A stretch of 64,000 bases of DNA from Ruminococcus sp. Its GTDB lineage: Bacteria; Bacillota; Clostridia; Oscillospirales; Ruminococcaceae. The notes under the pieces were generated by a model. It did not search any database, was not told the origin of the DNA, and saw only the letters and a program-made list of their open reading frames with translations. The DNA is taken from positions 62,001 to 126,000 of the forward strand of contig SVNX01000001.1 in assembly GCA_015066665.1 (NCBI GenBank). Direction: 5' to 3'. Shown here one piece after another: positions 59,233 through 64,000 of the stretch; the first letter of the stretch is position 1; every line of letters begins with the position of its first letter. The position numbers were made by a program, and so were the translations under genes.

Positions 59233-60664
59233 GCATCCGCTGCGCATCATCCGCTACAGCATCAAAAATATCTGGCTGCTGATTTTTCCGCTGCTGCGCG
59301 GTGTCAACAGCTTCCTCATTACCCCCGAGGCCGTGGTGGAATGGGTCAGAGGTACCTGGTTTGACCTGCTGATTCTGCTGTGCATTCTTGGCTTTGGCTT
59401 TCTGCGATGGCGTCTGCGGCGGTTCACGGTCAGGGAAAACGATCTCTATCTCGAGGACGGCATCTTCTTTCGCAGCCGATGCTATATGCCGATGGAACGG
59501 CTCTCGGCAATGACCCTCGAGACGCCCTTCTGGCTGGCACCCTTCCGAGGGGTCTATCTCTATGTCAATACCGCAGCCGGACAGTCCGATGATACCGATG
59601 TCCGCCTGCTCATCCGCCGTCAGGATGCGGCCATGTTTGAGCGTGCCGTCCCGAAAATGCGGCGCAGTGCCCAGCATTCCTGCCGGTACAGGGTGCATCC
59701 GCTCCGGATTCTTGGCTTTTCCGTCATCTTTTCAAGCAGCTTTTACGGCTCGTTCTATCTTGCGGCATTCTGGTTTCAGGGCGGCCGCATCAGCCGTGAT
59801 CTGATCGAAGAATTCCGGCTCAATGAACGCCTGACGCAGGCATCCGAGGAGCTGGCACACCGGCTCTCCGGCATTCCGCCCGCAGCAGTGGCGGTGGGTA
59901 TTGTGGTCGTGTGCATGTGGCTGCTCTCGCTTTTTGCGAATCTCATGCGCTATGGTGCGTTCTATATGCGTACGGATAAGAAGCTTGTCTATATCCGCAG
60001 CGGCCTGCTGATGCGGCGGCGGCATTTTCTGCAGACCGACCGCATCAACTACCTCGACATCCGCCAGAATCTGCTGACCAAGCTCTTCTGCCTGTTTGCA
60101 CTGGCGGTGAATTGCCCCGGCTACGGCAATACGAGGGGGAGCATTCCCGTCTGTCTGCCGCTTCTGACACGGCGTGAGCTGGAGGAGACGCTGCCGCTGC
60201 TCTTCCCCGGCGTGCGGATGCAGAAGAATCATCTCCGGCCGGCATGGACGGCACTTTGGGGCTATATCTGGCTGCCCGTGCTGATGGCGGCGGCGATTCT
60301 GCCGGCGGCATGGATGGCAAGGCAGCTGCTTCCGGCGTGGGAAGAGGTGATTGACTTCTTCCGGATCATGCTGCTGATTCCGATCTGCTGGAAGCTGCTG
60401 GTGCAGATCCTCTCGCTCCTGACGAGCGGTGCAAGCATGGAGGATGGCTGCCTCTGTCTGCGGATGTGCCGGGGTCTTGTATTCCATACGATTCTGGCGG
60501 GGACGGAGCGTGTGGTAAAGGTGCGCATCCGGCGGAATCCCTGGCACCGGATTTTCGGCAAATGCCATGTGGATTTCTATCTCCGCTCGGAAGTACGGCG
60601 GCGTTATGCTTTGCGGAATGTGGATTATGAGACCGCATGTGCCATGCTGGAAGCGTATCTGTGA
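59222..60664 (+). CDS. PH-domain (YdbT-like) membrane protein
   Basis: Repeated bPH2-like segments (LRWRLRRFTVRENDLYLEDGIFFRSRCYMPMERLSAM; MRTDKKLVYIRSGLLMRRRHFLQTDRINYLDI). Confidence 0.85.
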   Translation: MHHEHPLRIIRYSIKNIWLLIFPLLRGVNSFLITPEAVVEWVRGTWFDLLILLCILGFGFLRWRLRRFTVRENDLYLEDGIFFRSRCYMPMERLSAMTLETPFWLAPFRGVYLYVNTAAGQSDDTDVRLLIRRQDAAMFERAVPKMRRSAQHSCRYRVHPLRILGFSVIFSSSFYGSFYLAAFWFQGGRISRDLIEEFRLNERLTQASEELAHRLSGIPPAAVAVGIVVVCMWLLSLFANLMRYGAFYMRTDKKLVYIRSGLLMRRRHFLQTDRINYLDIRQNLLTKLFCLFALAVNCPGYGNTRGSIPVCLPLLTRRELEETLPLLFPGVRMQKNHLRPAWTALWGYIWLPVLMAAAILPAAWMARQLLPAWEEVIDFFRIMLLIPICWKLLVQILSLLTSGASMEDGCLCLRMCRGLVFHTILAGTERVVKVRIRRNPWHRIFGKCHVDFYLRSEVRRRYALRNVDYETACAMLEAYL

Positions 60665-60729
60665 GGAAAAACGCCCTTTTGGTGCGACACCTTCAATAGC
60701 CCTCCTGCGGAGTGCTTTTTGACAGACGA

Positions 60730-60766
60730 AAAACCCCTGCCATAAGGCGGGGGTTCAGCTTGTCAA
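60730..60766 (+). terminator. Terminator hairpin
   Basis: aaacccctgccataaggcgggggtt. Confidence 0.7.
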
Positions 60767-61073
60767 AAAAGTATGATTTCGCTTAATTTTGCCCCACCCC
60801 CTACCCCCTCCCCAAAGGGGAGGGGGAAAGAGGGAGGGTGCTGCCGCACCCTCAACCCGCCCTCTTGCAGAGTGCTTTTTTGCTATTTATTGAGGGTTAT
60901 AGGGGGCACAGCCCCCTATATGCGCCGAATGCCCTAAGCTGAGGGAGGATGCTGTACGAAGCGATGGGTATGTCGACATTGGATGTGAGTCGGCAGGCGC
61001 AACGAAACTAAAAATACGAGTCCAGCCCTGCGCCGTTCAGGTGCAGTGGCTGGACGGGACTTTTTCGACAGAC

Positions 61074-61103
61074 TGAAACCCCTGCCATAAGGCAGGGGTT
61101 TTC
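61074..61103. terminator. glnA terminator hairpin
   Basis: gaaacccctgccataaggcaggggttttc. Confidence 0.85.
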
Positions 61104-61112
61104 ACATTGATC

Positions 61113-62537
61113 TTACAGATTATAATAGCGGTCAAATTCAGCAGGATGCGGAATGGCAGCCAGTTCACGGCATTCAGCACGCTTTGTGCGGATGAAGTTG
61201 TTGATCAGCGCCTCGGGGAAGACGCCGCCGGCCATCAGATAGTCATGATCGGCTTCGAGGGCATCGAGTGCCTGCTCGAGAGAGGTCGGCAGGTGTGTGA
61301 GCTTTGCCTTCTCCTCATCGCTCAGATGGAAGAGATTCATATCATACGGACCCCAGCCGTTTGCATGCGGGTCGATCTGGTTCTTGATGCCGTCCAGACC
61401 GGCCATCAGAATGGCCGCATAGCAGAAGTACGGATTGCAGGTCGCATCGGGGTTTCTCAGCTCGAAACGTCTGCGGTCGGGTGTCTTTGCATAGGCCGGA
61501 ATGCGGATGACCGCACTGCGGTTGGAGGTTGCATAGCCAACAGTAACCGGAGCCTCAAAGCCCGGAACCAGTCTCTTGAACGAGTTTGTGCTGGGATTTG
61601 TGATGGCACACAGGGAATTGATGTGCTTTAAGAGACCGCCCATGAAGTAGTGGGCTTCCTTGCTCAGGTGTGCATAGCCCTCGTCATCGGAGAATACGGG
61701 CTGGCCGTCCTTCAGCAGGAGCATGTGTACATGCATGCCGTTGCCGGCCTCACCCATCACGGGCTTGGGCATCAGGGTGGCGGACTTGCCGTACTTCTTT
61801 GCCACATTGTGGATGATGTACTTGATGGTCATGGTCGCATCCGCCATCTTGGACATCTCACCCAGCTTCGGCTCGATCTCATACTGACCGGCTGCACCGA
61901 CCTCGGGATGATGATAGTTGATGCCGATGCCGGCTTCTTCCATCAGCAGGCACATTTCACTTCTGGCTTCATAGGATACATCAAAGGGCTTGGCAGCGTG
62001 ATAATTCTTCTGCTTCGGGACAACGCAGCCGGTGCCCTCTACAGCGGAATTCCAGTGTGCCTGATTGGCATCCACAGAATAGCCAACGCCGCTTGCGCCG
62101 ACTTCCCAGCCCACATTGTCAAAGAGATAGAACTCAAACTCAGGGAGGATCAGCATGGTATCCGCCACGCCGCAGTCCTTCATGTACTGCTCTGCCGCAG
62201 CAACAATGTTTCTCGGATACTGTGCCAGCGGACGATTCTCGGGATAATCGATGATCATTGCATTGCCGACCATGGAAAGTGTCGGGATCTCACAGAACGG
62301 GTCAATGGCCGCACTGTCAGGATCGGGGATGAAAACCATGTCGCTCTTCTCAACAACGGCATAGCCATAGTTCGAAGCATCGAAGCCGATGCCGTTTTTC
62401 ATGACATCTTCGCTGAAATCTTTTGCGGGAATGGTCACATGACGGAACTGGCCATTGATGTCCACCATCTTGAAGTCCACCATCTTGATGTCCTTTTCGC
62501 GGATCAGTTCCATAATCTTTTGTACTTTTTCGTTCAT
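61113..62537 (-). CDS. glnA: Glutamine synthetase
   Basis: MVDINGQFRHVTIPAKDF; EFEFYLFD; GNGMHVHM; NRSAVIRIP. Confidence 0.94.
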   Translation of the reverse strand: MNEKVQKIMELIREKDIKMVDFKMVDINGQFRHVTIPAKDFSEDVMKNGIGFDASNYGYAVVEKSDMVFIPDPDSAAIDPFCEIPTLSMVGNAMIIDYPENRPLAQYPRNIVAAAEQYMKDCGVADTMLILPEFEFYLFDNVGWEVGASGVGYSVDANQAHWNSAVEGTGCVVPKQKNYHAAKPFDVSYEARSEMCLLMEEAGIGINYHHPEVGAAGQYEIEPKLGEMSKMADATMTIKYIIHNVAKKYGKSATLMPKPVMGEAGNGMHVHMLLLKDGQPVFSDDEGYAHLSKEAHYFMGGLLKHINSLCAITNPSTNSFKRLVPGFEAPVTVGYATSNRSAVIRIPAYAKTPDRRRFELRNPDATCNPYFCYAAILMAGLDGIKNQIDPHANGWGPYDMNLFHLSDEEKAKLTHLPTSLEQALDALEADHDYLMAGGVFPEALINNFIRTKRAECRELAAIPHPAEFDRYYNL

Positions 62538-62680
62538 TGGTCATTCTCCTTTGTCTCATTTGCCGCTGACGGATGCAGATTACATGCCTCCCTCCGGCCT
62601 CATACCATAAATTGTAGCATATTTTCTTCAGAATGTCAATAATAAATGGAGAAAATCAACAAAAAGAAGATGCGCAGGCA

Positions 62681-62722
62681 AAAAATCCGCTCCCCGGCAC
62701 GATGGCAGAGGGAGCGGATTTT
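62681..62722. terminator. Rho-independent terminator
   Basis: aaaaatccgctccccggcacgatggcagagggagcggatttttg. Confidence 0.85.
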
Positions 62723-62726
62723 TGCA

Positions 62727-63206
62727 TCAATAGGAAATATACCACATATCTTCGATCAGAACGAGGGTGACATCCATGGTCTGCGGCGGCGGAACTTCGC
62801 CCATCTGCGTCTGCATTTCTTCACTGACAACATAGGTGACAGTGACGTTCATCACGCAGCGTTCATTGGTGATGTCCTCACGGGAGTTGATTGTGATCTG
62901 CATTTTCGGCAGGGCACCGCCGGAGAAATCGTCATAGAGATTGGCAAAGGCACCGGCGCCCGTGATGATGCTGCCCAGATCCACATCACCCAGCAGCGAG
63001 CCGCCCAGCTCCACAGCACCGTCATACACGGACTGCACAGCGGGGTCATAGCACTCCATCATCAGATCCACATCATAATTGTTGAAGGCATGCTCGAGCT
63101 TATAGATCGTGGTTTCCGGCTTGGGTCGTGAACAGCCCGTGAGTGCGCCCGTCAGCATGAGTGTGAGCGCCAGCAGGGCTGCCATTTTTTTCAGTCCTGT
63201 TTTCAT
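62727..63206 (-). CDS. Hypothetical lipoprotein
   Basis: MKTGLKKMAALLALTLMLTGALTGCSRPK lipobox. Confidence 0.82.
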   Translation of the reverse strand: MKTGLKKMAALLALTLMLTGALTGCSRPKPETTIYKLEHAFNNYDVDLMMECYDPAVQSVYDGAVELGGSLLGDVDLGSIITGAGAFANLYDDFSGGALPKMQITINSREDITNERCVMNVTVTYVVSEEMQTQMGEVPPPQTMDVTLVLIEDMWYISY

Positions 63207-63245
63207 AATGGTTCCCCTTTTCATGGAATCTCTGTCAGAGATGGG

Positions 63246-63629
63246 TTACAGCACGAATCGTTTCGGCAGAAAGTCGGCGAGGCGATGGGTACCATCGCTG
63301 AGAATGACCGGAAAGTCATCGCCGCAGAATTCGGCCATCACCTGCAGGCAGGCGCCGCAGGGAATGCAGGGGGCATCGGCAGGGGCATCCTTCGGGCCGC
63401 CGCAGATGCAGATGGCAGCAAATGATACGCAGCCTTCCGAGACGGCCTTGAAGATGGCTGTGCGTTCGGCACAGCAGCCGAGGGAATAAGACGCATTTTC
63501 GACATTGCAGCCGGTGAAGACCCGGCCGTCCTCTGTCAGAAGTGCCGCACCCACGGCAAATCCCGAATAGGGACAGTGGGCATGGCTGCGGGCCTGCTGC
63601 GCTCTGGTCATGAGATCGGCAGTATTCAT
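63246..63629 (-). CDS. cdd: Cytidine deaminase
   Basis: CPYSGFAVGAALLTEDGRVFTGCNVENASYSLGCCAERTAI; CIPCGACLQVMAEF. Confidence 0.94.
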   Translation of the reverse strand: MNTADLMTRAQQARSHAHCPYSGFAVGAALLTEDGRVFTGCNVENASYSLGCCAERTAIFKAVSEGCVSFAAICICGGPKDAPADAPCIPCGACLQVMAEFCGDDFPVILSDGTHRLADFLPKRFVL

Positions 63630-63747
63630 GCGTGCACCTCCTGATACAAGAGTGGACCGGCAGGAATGTCGGTCCACGAATTGTTTGAGCAAACCACTTG
63701 CATTTCCAAAGTGAGAATGCTATAATAGAATCAGCACATCGGTTTGA

Positions 63748-64000
63748 TTACTTGGAGATCAGAGCGAGTGTATCGCGGGCGATGAGCAGCTCTTCGTTTG
63801 TCGGTACAACCCAAACCTCAACCTTGGAATCGGACTGGGAAACCTTAGCGAGCTTGCCCTTGATGCCGGCATTGGCTACGGTGTCGATCTTGATGCCGAG
63901 GATGTCCATATCGGAGCATACGCATTCACGAACGTCCGGTGCATTTTCACCGATACCGCCTGTGAACAGAACTGCATCGAGGCCGTTCATGGCAGCAGCG
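63748..64000 (-). CDS. ackA: Acetate kinase, C-terminal part (cut by window end)
   Basis: MNGLDAVLFTGGIGENAPDVRECVCSDMDILGIKID...VVPTNEELLIARDT. Confidence 0.9.
   Translation of the reverse strand, partial: AAAMNGLDAVLFTGGIGENAPDVRECVCSDMDILGIKIDTVANAGIKGKLAKVSQSDSKVEVWVVPTNEELLIARDTLALISK

Noticed and set aside
60890-61065. Possible tRNA or known riboswitch
   Set aside because: No cloverleaf or recognisable riboswitch consensus by eye; kept only as an unexplained structured segment.

Overview
This is a high-GC Firmicutes chromosome segment. Gene content (SpoVA, GH94 cellobiose phosphorylase, GdpP, RNase J, T-box) suggests a Ruminococcus-like Oscillospiraceae member; that assignment is inference. 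Most of the window is ordinary housekeeping: cysE-cysS behind a T-box, murA, rlmH, lysC, purA, ftsH, tilS, dnaB, rplI, gdpP, rnj, glnA, cdd and ackA. The unusual layers are: (1) a giant sortase-anchored Cna-B-type surface protein with 459-bp internal repeats and uninterrupted poly-Thr tracts; (2) a dense family of composite GC-rich intergenic repeats (67-bp, 31-bp, ~86-bp and ~160-bp tandem arrays plus hairpin modules) placed at gene 3' ends, some inside a phage morphogenesis operon; (3) a reduced phage-like cassette (terminases, portal, capsid, protease, connectors, tail hub) with no integrase, tape measure or lysis genes, ending in a FeoA-like gene; (4) a candidate type I toxin-antitoxin locus with a 34-aa holin-like toxin and a convergent antisense RNA; (5) an apparent Pho regulon, with identical TTTAAC-N5-TTTAAC boxes before a PhoB-like regulator and two Na/Pi transporters; (6) a 603-aa nucleotidyltransferase/phosphohexomutase-like fusion whose catalytic motifs all look eroded; (7) a ~370-nt leader before RNase J; (8) a spoVAD-spoVAE pair lacking an adjacent spoVAC. 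All calls come from reading the sequence and the supplied ORF track. No database search was run.
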